DNA from: Rhizobium sp. BK399
GTDB lineage: Bacteria > Pseudomonadota > Alphaproteobacteria > Rhizobiales > Rhizobiaceae
Assembly: GCF_014194695.1 (NCBI RefSeq)
Contig: NZ_JACIAH010000001.1
Span: 558,001 to 622,000, forward strand
Length of the DNA: 64,000 nucleotides
Reading direction: 5' to 3'
Shown: piece by piece, positions 44,130 through 52,770 of the stretch
Numbering within the stretch: the first letter of the stretch is position 1
Layout: each line of letters opens with the position of its first letter
Notes under the pieces: generated by a model
Databases searched by the model: none
Told to the model about the DNA's origin: nothing
The model's input: only the letters and a program-made list of their open reading frames with translations
Program-made: the position numbers and the translations under genes

Positions 44130-44876
44130 ATGACTGTTGCTGCCAATCCAAACGCTGAAGCGGAAACGCTGAACGCGAAACTCTCAGGCCTTGACCTTGC
44201 CGGGCGTCTGTCGTTCGTCGCCGGTCTCGGTGGCCGCGTCGTCTTTACTACGTCCCTCGGCATCGAAGACCAGGTCATCACTGCCGAAATCGGCAATCAC
44301 CGCCTGCCGATCGACGTCGCGACGCTGCAGACGGGACGTCTGTTTCCGGAAACGCTGGCGCTGATCGACGAGACCGAGAAGCAATACGACATCCACATCA
44401 GCCGCTACGAACCGGAGCAGGCCGATATCGACGCCTATGCCGCAAAATACGGCCTGAACGGCTTCTACGAAAGCGTCGAAGCCAGACATGCCTGTTGTGG
44501 CGTGCGCAAGCTGAAGCCGCTTGCGCGCGCACTCGATGGGGCAACCATCTGGATCACCGGTCTGCGCCGCGGCCAGTCGGCCAACCGCGCGGAAACGCCG
44601 TTTGCCGAGTATGACGCCGAGCGCCACCTGTTGAAGGTCAACCCGCTCGCCGATTGGGACATCGACGTCATCAAGGCGTACGTCGCCGACAACGGTGTGC
44701 CGGTCAATCCACTGCATGCCCGTGGCTACCCCTCGATCGGATGCGAACCCTGCACGCGGGCGATCAAGCCCGGCGAGCCGGAGCGTGCCGGCCGCTGGTG
44801 GTGGGAGCAGGACGAAAAGCGCGAATGCGGCCTGCACGTGGCTGAAGAAGCCTCGGCGATTGCCGCGCAACAGTAA
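44130..44876 (+). CDS. cysH: Adenosine phosphosulfate reductase CysH
   Basis: The product is 248 residues. It reduces APS to sulfite with thioredoxin. The two cysteine pairs that ligate the [4Fe-4S] cluster of APS-type reductases are present (HACCGVRK and GCEPC), with the catalytic ECGLH near the C-terminus (about 235). The N-terminal FTTSLGIEDQVI and FPETLALID segments fit the P-loop-like fold. The ATG at 44130 follows AAGGA. It is first gene of cysH-cysD-cysN. Confidence 0.94.
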   Translation: MTVAANPNAEAETLNAKLSGLDLAGRLSFVAGLGGRVVFTTSLGIEDQVITAEIGNHRLPIDVATLQTGRLFPETLALIDETEKQYDIHISRYEPEQADIDAYAAKYGLNGFYESVEARHACCGVRKLKPLARALDGATIWITGLRRGQSANRAETPFAEYDAERHLLKVNPLADWDIDVIKAYVADNGVPVNPLHARGYPSIGCEPCTRAIKPGEPERAGRWWWEQDEKRECGLHVAEEASAIAAQQ

Positions 44877-44988
44877 CCCGTCGACTTCGGGATCGGAGCG
44901 CGGCTTCCCGCCTGCGCTCCTCGAAGTCTGAAATGCACCTCGTTCCGGATGCCTCCCTTTCTGGAATGATCGAAGTCTGGAGTTAGAA

Positions 44989-45942
44989 ATGCCCGATAGC
45001 CGTCCGGATACGGAACTCAGCAATCCCCAGAGCGCCAAGCCGCCGCTCGACCCGCATTTGAAGGCGCTTGAAAACGAAGCGATCCATATCTTCCGCGAAG
45101 TCGCCGCCGAATTCGAAAAGCCGGTGATGCTGTACTCGATCGGCAAGGACTCGTCGGTCCTGCTGCATCTTGCACGCAAGGCCTTCTACCCCGGCCGCGT
45201 CCCCTTCCCGCTGCTGCACGTGAACACCGGCTGGAAGTTCGCGGAGATGATTACCTTCCGCGACGAGATCGTAAAGAAGTACGATCTCGACCTGATCGAG
45301 CACATCAATCCGCGCGGTGCCGCCGAAAACATCACGCCGTTCACCTACGGTTCGGCGCGCTACACCGACATCATGAAGACCGAAGCGCTGCGCAATGCGC
45401 TCGACGCCGGAAAGTTCGACGCAGCCTTTGGCGGCGCCCGCCGCGACGAGGAAGCGAGCCGCGCCAAGGAGCGTATCTACTCCTTCCGCACGCCTGACCA
45501 TCGCTGGGATCCGCGCAACCAGCGCCCGGAACTCTGGAACGTCTACAACGGCCAGATCCGCAAGGGCGAAAGCGTTCGCGTCTTCCCGCTGTCGAACTGG
45601 ACCGAAGTCGACATCTGGCGCTACATCCAGGCGGAAAACATTCCGATCGTGCCGCTCTATTTCGCGGCAAAGCGCCCCTATGTGGAGCGCGACGGCATGA
45701 TGATCGCTGCCTCCGATCCGCGGCTTGAACTGCTGCCCGGCGAAACCAAGCAGGAAGATTCCATCCGCTTCCGTACGCTCGGCTGCTTCCCGCTGACGGG
45801 CGCGATCCGCTCTACCGCCACCACCCTTGAAGACATCATCGCGGAGCTGGAAATCGCCACGGTTTCCGAACGACAGGGCCGCGCCATCGACCGCGACCAG
45901 TCCGGCTCCATGGAAAAGAAGAAGCGTGAAGGATATTTCTGA
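44989..45942 (+). CDS. cysD: Sulfate adenylyltransferase subunit 2, CysD
   Basis: The product is 317 residues, the normal CysD size. The PP-loop [17 protein letters not shown] (about 48-64), [11 protein letters not shown] and [21 protein letters not shown] are present. With CysN it makes APS from ATP and sulfate. The ribosome binding site is GGAGTTAG. It lies 112 bp after cysH. Confidence 0.96.
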   Translation: MPDSRPDTELSNPQSAKPPLDPHLKALENEAIHIFREVAAEFEKPVMLYSIGKDSSVLLHLARKAFYPGRVPFPLLHVNTGWKFAEMITFRDEIVKKYDLDLIEHINPRGAAENITPFTYGSARYTDIMKTEALRNALDAGKFDAAFGGARRDEEASRAKERIYSFRTPDHRWDPRNQRPELWNVYNGQIRKGESVRVFPLSNWTEVDIWRYIQAENIPIVPLYFAAKRPYVERDGMMIAASDPRLELLPGETKQEDSIRFRTLGCFPLTGAIRSTATTLEDIIAELEIATVSERQGRAIDRDQSGSMEKKKREGYF

Positions 45943-45943
45943 G

Positions 45944-47431
45944 ATGACCGCAGCCGTAACCGCCGCACACGCCCTCGCCGTGCCCGCCGCAGAACCCGCG
46001 ACGGCGACCCGCGACTCGCGACCGCTGCGCCTCATCACCTGCGGGAGCGTCGATGATGGCAAGTCCACCCTGATCGGCCGCCTGCTTTGGGACACCAAGG
46101 CAGTCAAGGAAGACCAGGCCGCCACGCTGCAGCGCGATTCCACCGGCAAGCAGAACGATCTCGGCCTGCCAGACTTTGCACTCCTGCTCGACGGCCTGCA
46201 GGCCGAGCGCGAACAGGGCATCACCATCGATGTCGCCTATCGCTATTTCTCGACCGACAAGCGCTCCTTCATCGTCGCCGATACGCCCGGCCACGAGCAG
46301 TACACCCGCAACATGGCGACCGGCGCATCCACCGCCGATCTCGCCGTTCTGCTGGTCGATGCACGCGCCGGCATTCTCGAGCAGACGCGCCGTCACGCGA
46401 CGATTGCTTCGCTGCTCGGCATCAAGCAGTTCGTACTTGCAGTCAACAAGATCGACCTGACGAACTACGACCGCGCCGGCTTCGACAAGATCACGCACGA
46501 GTTCCGCGAATTCGCCCTGTCGCTCGGCGTGAAGCAGATCACCGCGATCCCGATGTCGGCCTTGAAGGGCGAGAACGTCGTCTACTCCGGCGAAGCAGCG
46601 ATGCCGTGGTATGCCGGCCCGACGCTGGTCGAGACGCTCGAGCTTGCCACCGTCCGCTCGTCGCAGGCGACCGGCTTCCGCTTCTCGGTGCAGCGCGTAT
46701 CGCGCCCGGGCGAAAGCTTCCGTGGCTACCAGGGCACGGTTGCTGGCGGTTCCGTCAAGCCGGGCGACAGCGTCATGATCCTGCCGTCGGGCATGGTCGC
46801 CAACGTCACCAAGATCGTCACCTTCGATCTGGTGCGCAACGCCGCCGTTGCCGGCGACGCGATCACGCTAGTCCTCGACCGACAGGTGGACGTTGCCCGC
46901 GGCGATATGATCGTCTCGATCGACAGCCAGCCGCAGGTAGGCCTCTCTTTCGATGCGCAGATCGTGGCGTTGCAGCCTGAGGGCATAGAAGCCGGCAAGC
47001 GCTACTGGCTGAAGAGCGGTAGCCGTCGCCAGCGCGTTCAGGTACAGCCGGTGGCACAGCTTGAGCTGAAGACGGGTGCCTGGGCTCCAGTGGACACGCT
47101 CTACATGAATGCGATCGGCAAGGTACGCCTCGCCTTCGACGAACAGGCGATCTTCGATCCCTACGAACAAAACCGCGCATCCGGCTCCTTCATCCTGATC
47201 GATCCCGACACCAACAACACGGTGGCCGGCGGCATGATATCAGGAAAGCGGAGCGAACTCGGCGGCATCCACGGCGGCGACGCCCGCGTGATCCTGTCTC
47301 TGCCGGCCGATCTCGCCGACCAGATCATGGCCAGCGAGCTTTTCGCCAACCGCCGCCACGAGGCGGAGGTGCGGCGCATGACGGCCGCTGAAGCATCCGA
47401 CCTCTGGTCGAACGCGGCCAGCGACATCTGA
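45944..47431 (+). CDS. cysN: Sulfate adenylyltransferase subunit 1, CysN (GTPase)
   Basis: The product is 495 residues. The EF-Tu-like GTPase motifs are CGSVDDGKSTLIGRLLWDTK, GITIDVAYRYFSTDK, DTPGHEQYTRNMATGAS and NKIDLTNY. It starts 1 bp after the cysD stop and is coupled to it. No APS kinase (CysC) domain is fused, unlike NodQ/CysNC proteins, in agreement with direct APS reduction by CysH. Confidence 0.96.
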   Translation: MTAAVTAAHALAVPAAEPATATRDSRPLRLITCGSVDDGKSTLIGRLLWDTKAVKEDQAATLQRDSTGKQNDLGLPDFALLLDGLQAEREQGITIDVAYRYFSTDKRSFIVADTPGHEQYTRNMATGASTADLAVLLVDARAGILEQTRRHATIASLLGIKQFVLAVNKIDLTNYDRAGFDKITHEFREFALSLGVKQITAIPMSALKGENVVYSGEAAMPWYAGPTLVETLELATVRSSQATGFRFSVQRVSRPGESFRGYQGTVAGGSVKPGDSVMILPSGMVANVTKIVTFDLVRNAAVAGDAITLVLDRQVDVARGDMIVSIDSQPQVGLSFDAQIVALQPEGIEAGKRYWLKSGSRRQRVQVQPVAQLELKTGAWAPVDTLYMNAIGKVRLAFDEQAIFDPYEQNRASGSFILIDPDTNNTVAGGMISGKRSELGGIHGGDARVILSLPADLADQIMASELFANRRHEAEVRRMTAAEASDLWSNAASDI

Positions 47432-47442
47432 CGAATGTTTGC

Positions 47443-47471
47443 CGTGGCCCGCTCCAATCCAGCGGGCCACG
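47443..47471. terminator. Hairpin between convergent cysN and ABC exporter genes
   Basis: CGTGGCCCGCT (47443-47453) and its exact complement AGCGGGCCACG (47461-47471) surround a 7-nt loop. It lies 12 bp after the cysN stop and 5 bp before the ABC gene end. There is no U-tract, but it is a plausible bidirectional 3' hairpin. Confidence 0.6.
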
Positions 47472-47475
47472 AATT

Positions 47476-49314
47476 CTACATGCTCGCCTGCACCCGATGC
47501 AAGTTGGCATAGACCCCGTCATGGGCCATGAGATCCTCATGGGTTCCATGCTCGACGATGCCATCGCCCGTGAGAACCAGAATGCGGTCGGCGTGGCGAA
47601 CGGTCGACAGACGGTGGGCGATCACCAGCGTTGTTCTCCCCTTCGCCAAACTCAGCAGCGCACGCTGCACCGCGCGTTCACTCTCGTTGTCCAACGCGCT
47701 CGTCGCCTCATCGAAGATCAGGATCGCCGGGTCCTTGAGGAAAACGCGAGCGATCGTGAGACGCTGGCGCTGGCCGCCCGAGAGCTTGACCCCGCGTTGC
47801 CCGATATCTGTGTCGTAGCCGTCGGGTAACGCCATGATGAAATCATGCGCGTTCGCGGCACGAGCGGCGGCCACCACTTCGGCATCCGTCGCGTCCGGCC
47901 GTCCGTAGCGCAGGTTTTCCGCTATCGTGCCGGCGAACAGATACACATCCTGCTGTACGATGCCGATATGGCGGCGCAGCGACGCCAACGTCACGTCGCG
48001 AAGGTCGGCACCATCAATGCGGATTGCCCCGGACTGGATGTCGTAGAAGCGTGGGATGAGTGCGCAAAGCGTACTCTTGCCCACGCCTGAAGGCCCCACC
48101 AAAGCCACGAACTCGCCCGGCGCGATGGTCAGGGAAACGTTGTCGAGCACGCTGGCGCCCTCGTCAGCATAGCCGAACGTGACCTCGGAGAAGGTGATTT
48201 CCCCGTGAGGAACCGACAAAGGCCGGGCTCCGGGCTGGTCCGTGATGTCAGGTGCGATCTCCAGTATCTCCATGGCCCTGACGAAACCGGTGTAGCCCTC
48301 CTGCCAAAGCCGTACGAAGTTGGCCAACCGCCTGACTGGGTCGACCAGCACCGCCACGCAAAGCAGGAACGTCAGGAGATCGGCGACGGTGAGCTCCGCC
48401 GTCAGGATGCGGATAGCCCCGACGATGATGACAAGGATGGTGATGAGCTGCGCGAAGGTCTCCGTCCCAACGGAGAACCAGGCCTCGCTGCGGTAGCCGT
48501 CAGCACGGCTGCGGAGAAAGCCCTGATTGAGATCGGCGAAGCGCTCCTTCTCCCTGGCCTCGTTGGCGAAGGACTGGACGACACGAATGCCCGCCAAGGC
48601 ATCTTCGACGCGCTCGTTGACGGCGGCGATCTGTTGCTTGCTGGCGTCGAGCGCGCGGTTCATGCGTCGATTGAAATGCAACGCATAGGCGATGGCCAGC
48701 GGTGTAAGCAGAAGGATGATGCCGGCCAACGGCGGATCGATGTAGAACAGGACAACCATTGCCCCGCCATATTTGAGCACGGCGATGGAGAGGTCTTCGG
48801 GACCATGGTGGAAAAGCTCACCCAACCACAGTGAATCATTGGTGATGCGGCTCATCAGCTGACCGGTGCGCTGCGTGTCGTGGAAGCTGAACGAGAGCTT
48901 CTGGCAGTGCTCGAAGAGCTCTTGGCGAACCGCCGCCTCGATCCGGGCACCCATCACATGGCCCTGATAGTCGACAAAGAAGATGGCGACGCTCTGGAGC
49001 ACGAGGATCGCGAGCATGGCGGCCCCGATAACCAGAATCTCCCCGAAGGCCTGCGGCGTATCGCTCAGCGTCAGAAGATAGCGCGTGACGTAGTTGGCGC
49101 AGAGCGGCAGCGCGATCGCCGTGCCGGCAACGAGGATTGCACAAAACAGGTCCGCCAGCAGCAAAGGCAGATGCGGCCGATAGTAGGAGAGAAATTTGCG
49201 CCAGCGCGAAGGCCGGCGTTCACGGTCGGCATCGATCTGCCGGGTCCGGAAGACCCAAAGAGAGGATTTATGGCGTGGCGTGCTTTTCCTTGCGCGCGAG
49301 AACCGAGAAATCAT
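47476..49314 (-). CDS. MsbA-like ABC exporter (fused permease and ATPase)
   Basis: The product is 612 residues. A six-helix transmembrane domain (about 40-330) precedes the nucleotide-binding domain (about 370-600): Walker A LVGPSGVGKST, Q-loop IGIVQQDVYLFAGT, signature LSGGQRQRLTIARVFL, Walker B ILIFDEATSAL, H-loop IAHRLSTV. It should act as a homodimer exporting lipids or drugs. There is no peptidase or CLD domain, so it is not the adhesin's type I exporter. Only ATG 49314 gives a start in frame; it overlaps a 34-codon upstream frame. Confidence 0.93.
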   Translation of the reverse strand: MISRFSRARKSTPRHKSSLWVFRTRQIDADRERRPSRWRKFLSYYRPHLPLLLADLFCAILVAGTAIALPLCANYVTRYLLTLSDTPQAFGEILVIGAAMLAILVLQSVAIFFVDYQGHVMGARIEAAVRQELFEHCQKLSFSFHDTQRTGQLMSRITNDSLWLGELFHHGPEDLSIAVLKYGGAMVVLFYIDPPLAGIILLLTPLAIAYALHFNRRMNRALDASKQQIAAVNERVEDALAGIRVVQSFANEAREKERFADLNQGFLRSRADGYRSEAWFSVGTETFAQLITILVIIVGAIRILTAELTVADLLTFLLCVAVLVDPVRRLANFVRLWQEGYTGFVRAMEILEIAPDITDQPGARPLSVPHGEITFSEVTFGYADEGASVLDNVSLTIAPGEFVALVGPSGVGKSTLCALIPRFYDIQSGAIRIDGADLRDVTLASLRRHIGIVQQDVYLFAGTIAENLRYGRPDATDAEVVAAARAANAHDFIMALPDGYDTDIGQRGVKLSGGQRQRLTIARVFLKDPAILIFDEATSALDNESERAVQRALLSLAKGRTTLVIAHRLSTVRHADRILVLTGDGIVEHGTHEDLMAHDGVYANLHRVQASM

Positions 49315-49582
49315 GAAGCGTCATGTCCTTGTGGTCGATGTTTCCTTTCTGGTTGGACAGGATCGTTTTCATGTTGGTCTCCCGAAGCTGCAGGAATTGA
49401 GACCCAAGCATCGCAGACAAGAGCGGTCTTCTCAATATCGCAGCTGGCGAAAGGCGCGAGATGTCATCTGCGCGCAACAGTCGGCGCTGGCGTCGCCAGA
49501 ATGCAAAACCAGCACCGGGTATGTCAGATCATATGCCGGCGTCCTGCCTGACGGTCCCGGCTTGTCGGCCTCGCCAGCGCGC

Positions 49583-50404
49583 CTACCACAGCGGCATGTG
49601 GCGGTTGACATCCTTATAGAGCAGGTAGCGGAAGCGGCCCGGACCGCCGGCATAGCAGGCCTGCGGGCAGAAGGCGCGCAGCCACATGAAGTCGCCGGCT
49701 TCCACCTCTACCCAATCCCTGTTGAGGCGATAGACCGCCCTGCCCTCGAGGACGTAGAGGCCGTGCTCCATCACATGCGTTTCCATGAACGGAATGACGC
49801 CGCCCGGCTCGAACGTGACGATGGTGACGTGCATGTCGTAACGAAGATCGGCCGGATCGATGAAGCGGGTCGTTGCCCAGGCATCGTCGGTGTCGGGCAT
49901 CGGCTGCGGCGGATGATTTTCCTCATGCGTGAAGATCGCCGGCGGCGGATCCTGCCCTTCGACCTCCTGGAACGCCTTGCGGATCCAGTGGAACTTCACG
50001 GGCGCCGCGCTCTTGTTCCACAGCGTCCAGCGGGAGCCGGCAGGCAGGAAGGCGAAGGAACCAGGGCGCATTGCATGCGAGGCGCCCTCGAACTCGACGG
50101 TCATCTCGCCGTCGACCACGAAGAGCACGCCTTCGGCGCGCTTCTCAGGTTCTGGCCGGTCGCTGCCGCCACCCGGCTGCACTTCCATGATGTACTGCGA
50201 AAACGTCTCGGAAAAACCGGTCAGCGGGCGGGAAATCACCCAGGCGCGCGTGCCTTCCCAGTGCGGGAAATAGCTGGTGACGATGTCCGTCATCACGCTG
50301 CGGGGGATGACCGCATAGGCTGTCGTGAACACGGCCTTGCTGGACAGGAGTTCGGTCTGCGGCGGCAGGCCGCCCATGTTGGAATAAAAGTTTGCTTTGC
50401 TCAT
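49583..50404 (-). CDS. (S)-ureidoglycine aminohydrolase (double cupin)
   Basis: The product is 273 residues and works in purine/allantoin catabolism, converting ureidoglycine to ureidoglycolate. It has two cupin halves: GVLFVVDGEMTVEFEG and, in the second, VTFEPGGVIPFMETHVMEHGLYVLEG with metal-binding E-T-H and H-x-L. The terminal DYKDVNRH-type YLLYKDVNRHMPLW matches this enzyme. I took ATG 50404; a GTG at 50419 is possible. No other allantoin genes are nearby. The 268 bp between this gene and the ABC gene hold no firm gene. Confidence 0.88.
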   Translation of the reverse strand: MSKANFYSNMGGLPPQTELLSSKAVFTTAYAVIPRSVMTDIVTSYFPHWEGTRAWVISRPLTGFSETFSQYIMEVQPGGGSDRPEPEKRAEGVLFVVDGEMTVEFEGASHAMRPGSFAFLPAGSRWTLWNKSAAPVKFHWIRKAFQEVEGQDPPPAIFTHEENHPPQPMPDTDDAWATTRFIDPADLRYDMHVTIVTFEPGGVIPFMETHVMEHGLYVLEGRAVYRLNRDWVEVEAGDFMWLRAFCPQACYAGGPGRFRYLLYKDVNRHMPLW

Positions 50405-50532
50405 TGATTCACTTTTCACGGGCCGGGATTGTCAATCTGCTTTAAGCGCCGCATCTATTCTAGGCAACCTTTAGATTGCCGCCACCACGCGGCAGAATGT
50501 CCACAGCGCCTGGCCGCCTGAGGAGAGATGCC

Positions 50533-50748
50533 ATGAGTCTGGAAAAACTTCGGGAAGACTATGCTGAGAAGGTCAAGGAGTACGAGGGCAACCTCAAATC
50601 CATGACGGAGAATGATGTGAAGCACTTCCGTGCCGAGGGATCCGGCCCGCTCTCCGACATCACCGAACAGATCCGCAACGAGTATTATCGACATATCGAG
50701 AGCTATGCCGCCCTGATTGCCGAGATCGATGCCATTCTTGGGGTGTAA
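50533..50748 (+). CDS. Small hypothetical helical protein
   Basis: The product is 71 residues, highly charged, probably coiled (MSLEKLREDYAEKVKEYEG, ITEQIRNEYYRHIESYAALIAEIDAIL). I recognise no family. There is a strong AGGAG site 7 bases before the ATG. Confidence 0.7.
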   Translation: MSLEKLREDYAEKVKEYEGNLKSMTENDVKHFRAEGSGPLSDITEQIRNEYYRHIESYAALIAEIDAILGV

Positions 50749-50860
50749 GGATATACGTCAAAACCGGACAATCTCGCCGCCTGTCCGCAAGGTAGGGCGA
50801 CGCGGATACGTCGAGCCAGACCGGTCTTGCACTCCGATTTCGCGATGAGCGGACGGACAC

Positions 50861-51094
50861 TCAGGCGATCTTGGCAAGTCCAGTATCGGTGTCGTCGGCC
50901 AGTATCTCAGCCTGCGCCACCGAAACGTTCGCCGACGCCATCAACAGCAGGCATAGGCCGACCGCGCGCGGCACTTCGGCTTCGCCTGAAGCCCAGCGAC
51001 GCGACGTGATCTGGTCGACAGCAAACAGCCTTTCGACACCCGCGGCGCCCAGTCCCGTGACGGCAACCGCAGCTCTGTACTCCGAGGCCTTCAT
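50861..51094 (-). CDS. Small Xre-like DNA-binding protein
   Basis: The product is 77 residues. The segment GLGAAGVERLFAVDQITSRRWASGEAEVPRAVGLCLLLM fits an Xre-type HTH as found in phage or plasmid regulators (RRWASGExxVPR pattern). The start follows GAGGAAC. Upstream (51130-51215) is unusually AT-rich, and a tRNA-Pro lies beyond, but no integrase or repeats were found. Confidence 0.65.
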   Translation of the reverse strand: MKASEYRAAVAVTGLGAAGVERLFAVDQITSRRWASGEAEVPRAVGLCLLLMASANVSVAQAEILADDTDTGLAKIA

Positions 51095-51298
51095 GCACTG
51101 TTCCTCGCCCGCTCGACGCGCGCTTGTCTGATATATTTTGTGTGAAGGACGGTACTTTAGTCCTCGCTTATATTTATGAATACCGAAAAGCGACAATTAG
51201 GCGTCTGTTTGCGACGCCGACGAAGCAGGCCTTTCGGCAAAGCGGTGAGAACAAAGGGCCGGTGCTGCCGCGCCATGACCTGGGCGGCAAGCAAAGAA

Positions 51299-51322
51299 AA
51301 AAGCCCGCTTTCGCGGGCTTTT
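51299..51322 (-). terminator. Intrinsic terminator of tRNA-Pro
   Basis: AAAAGCCCGC and GCGGGCTTTT enclose loop TTTC, and on the minus strand six T follow. It lies just past the tRNA 3' end. Confidence 0.9.
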
Positions 51323-51326
51323 CGGC

Positions 51327-51403
51327 TGGTCGGAGTGGAGTGATTCGAACACTCGACCCCCACGTCCCGAACGTGGTGCGCTACCAGACTGCGCTACACT
51401 CCG
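51327..51403 (-). tRNA. tRNA-Pro (anticodon CGG)
   Basis: The 77-nt gene includes an encoded CCA. Acceptor arms CGGAGTG / CACTCCG, the GTTCGAATC T-loop and an anticodon loop TTCGGGA in stem CACG... give anticodon CGG (proline CCG codons). Confidence 0.95.
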
Positions 51404-51674
51404 TGACCAGCGGCGCCTCTATAGACCGGCCCATCCTGTTGCGCAAGCACCAAAATTCAAAAGCCGGCGCATTTTTTACAGACGCGGCCAGCCCCCATCT
51501 CGGCCGCGTAAGTGGAACAAAAAGACACACTTGCGGCAAATTTTGCGATTGCGAAGGTCGGCCGATTTTCTTTTGCCGGGTTCCGCGCTAAAGCGCTCGG
51601 CGGGACAAGCGGAAACCGCTGCAGACCAGCAGTTCCCGCCGTCGAATGCGCGACAACATTTCAGGGACGAAAGA

Positions 51675-52085
51675 ATGAAACTCCGCACCTTTGCCGCGGC
51701 TGGGCTTGCCATTGCGCTTGCCGGCTGCACGACGATTCAGACCTCTGCCGATCCGATTTCCAGCCGCTGGGTTGGCCAGTCCGCCGGAAAGTTCTTCGCC
51801 GCCTTCGGCCCGCCGATCAACGACGTCGAAAACGGCTCTGGCGTCACCTACACCTGGAAGGGTGGCTACAAGACCGTGCGCGTTCCGGCAAAATATGCGG
51901 ACGGTGCGGACGGCAAGCGCGGCAAGCAGATCGCGGCGGCCCGCACGCAGTACCTGCGCTGCCAGGCCGAAATCGTCACCAGCTCCGACTACACGATCCG
52001 CAGCATCCGCGTCGTCGGCGACATCCCGGGCGTCAGCGGCCCGTCCTATTGTGCCGAGTTCCTGGCACCGGCACAGCCCGCGTAG
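51675..52085 (+). CDS. Lipoprotein of unknown function
   Basis: The product is 136 residues. A lipoprotein signal (FAAAGLAIALAGC, Cys 18) is followed by a small domain with RWVGQSAGKFFAAFGPP, GSGVTYTWKGGYKTVRVP and two later cysteines (YLRCQAE, SYCAEF). I recognise it only as a rhizobial-type small outer-membrane lipoprotein. A strong terminator follows. Confidence 0.8.
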   Translation: MKLRTFAAAGLAIALAGCTTIQTSADPISSRWVGQSAGKFFAAFGPPINDVENGSGVTYTWKGGYKTVRVPAKYADGADGKRGKQIAAARTQYLRCQAEIVTSSDYTIRSIRVVGDIPGVSGPSYCAEFLAPAQPA

Positions 52086-52113
52086 TAAGAACCGGCACAG
52101 CAAGTGGCTTTGG

Positions 52114-52144
52114 AAGGCGGCCCTACGACGGGTCGCCTTTTTTT
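52114..52144 (+). terminator. Intrinsic terminator of the lipoprotein gene
   Basis: AAGGCGGCCC and GGGTCGCCTT form a 10-bp stem (one G:U) with loop TACGAC, then a T run to 52144. Confidence 0.9.
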
Positions 52145-52238
52145 GTATCGAGTGGGTGCCACTCATCGCGTGTCGCCACGCGGCTTCGGTCGCAGCTGAC
52201 ATCTGCGCAAGCGAGTGTTTATCATTGCTGGAGTTCAG

Positions 52239-52313
52239 TGGCTGGGGCGCCAGGATTCGAACCTGGGAATGCCGGTACCAAAAACCGGTGCCTTACCGCT
52301 TGGCGACGCCCCA
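52239..52313 (-). tRNA. tRNA-Gln (anticodon TTG)
   Basis: The 75-nt gene includes CCA. Acceptor TGGGGCG/CGCCCCA, anticodon loop TTTTGGT within stem CCGGT/ACCGG, T-arm CCAGGTTCGAATCCTGG. It closely follows the E. coli tRNA-Gln(UUG) sequence. Confidence 0.96.
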
Positions 52314-52473
52314 CCAGAGCTTGAAAGCGGAGACCGCTTGCCAAATCGACGCCTGCTTAGCAAAGCTCGCCTGCCGTCACAATCATTAAGTTTCGGGCCG
52401 TGGCATATTTCTGTGCGCTTTCTGCGTCACCATGCTAGGTCTCGCCTCAGCCGTCCCGGACGATGGAGTGACG

Positions 52474-52770
52474 ATGAGCCAATACCGTGCCCGACCGCCT
52501 GCCCTCGCAACGCTGCTGCTCGACGACGCCGTGGTTCGGATCACGCGCTGGGACTTCGAGCCGGGCGCCGATACGGGCGTCCATACGCATGGAATGGGCT
52601 ACGTCGTCGTGCCGATGACCGATTGCCAGTTCCTGCTGGAGGAGAAGGACGGCAGCCGCAGGGTCGACATTGCCAAGGGCGCCGCCTACCGGCGCGATGC
52701 CGGCACCGAGCACAATGTCGTCAATGCCGGCGATCAGCCGATGTCCTTCATCGAGATCGAATACAAATAA
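52474..52770 (+). CDS. Cupin-domain protein
   Basis: The product is 98 residues, a single cupin: WDFEPGADTGVHTHGMGYVVVPM with the metal ligands H-x-H, and AYRRDAGTEHNVVNAGDQPMSFIEIE with the second His. Its substrate is unknown. The ATG follows TGGAG. The next gene (MBL hydrolase) begins directly after its stop, so they are co-translated. Confidence 0.88.
   Translation: MSQYRARPPALATLLLDDAVVRITRWDFEPGADTGVHTHGMGYVVVPMTDCQFLLEEKDGSRRVDIAKGAAYRRDAGTEHNVVNAGDQPMSFIEIEYK

Noticed and set aside
47476..49314. ABC exporter as the type I exporter of the adhesin
   Set aside because: It lacks the peptidase or CLD N-terminal domain and membrane-fusion partner of type I systems, and lies 35 kb away.
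51327..51403. tRNA-Pro as an attachment site of an integrated element
   Set aside because: No integrase gene and no second copy of the tRNA 3' end were noticed in the window.
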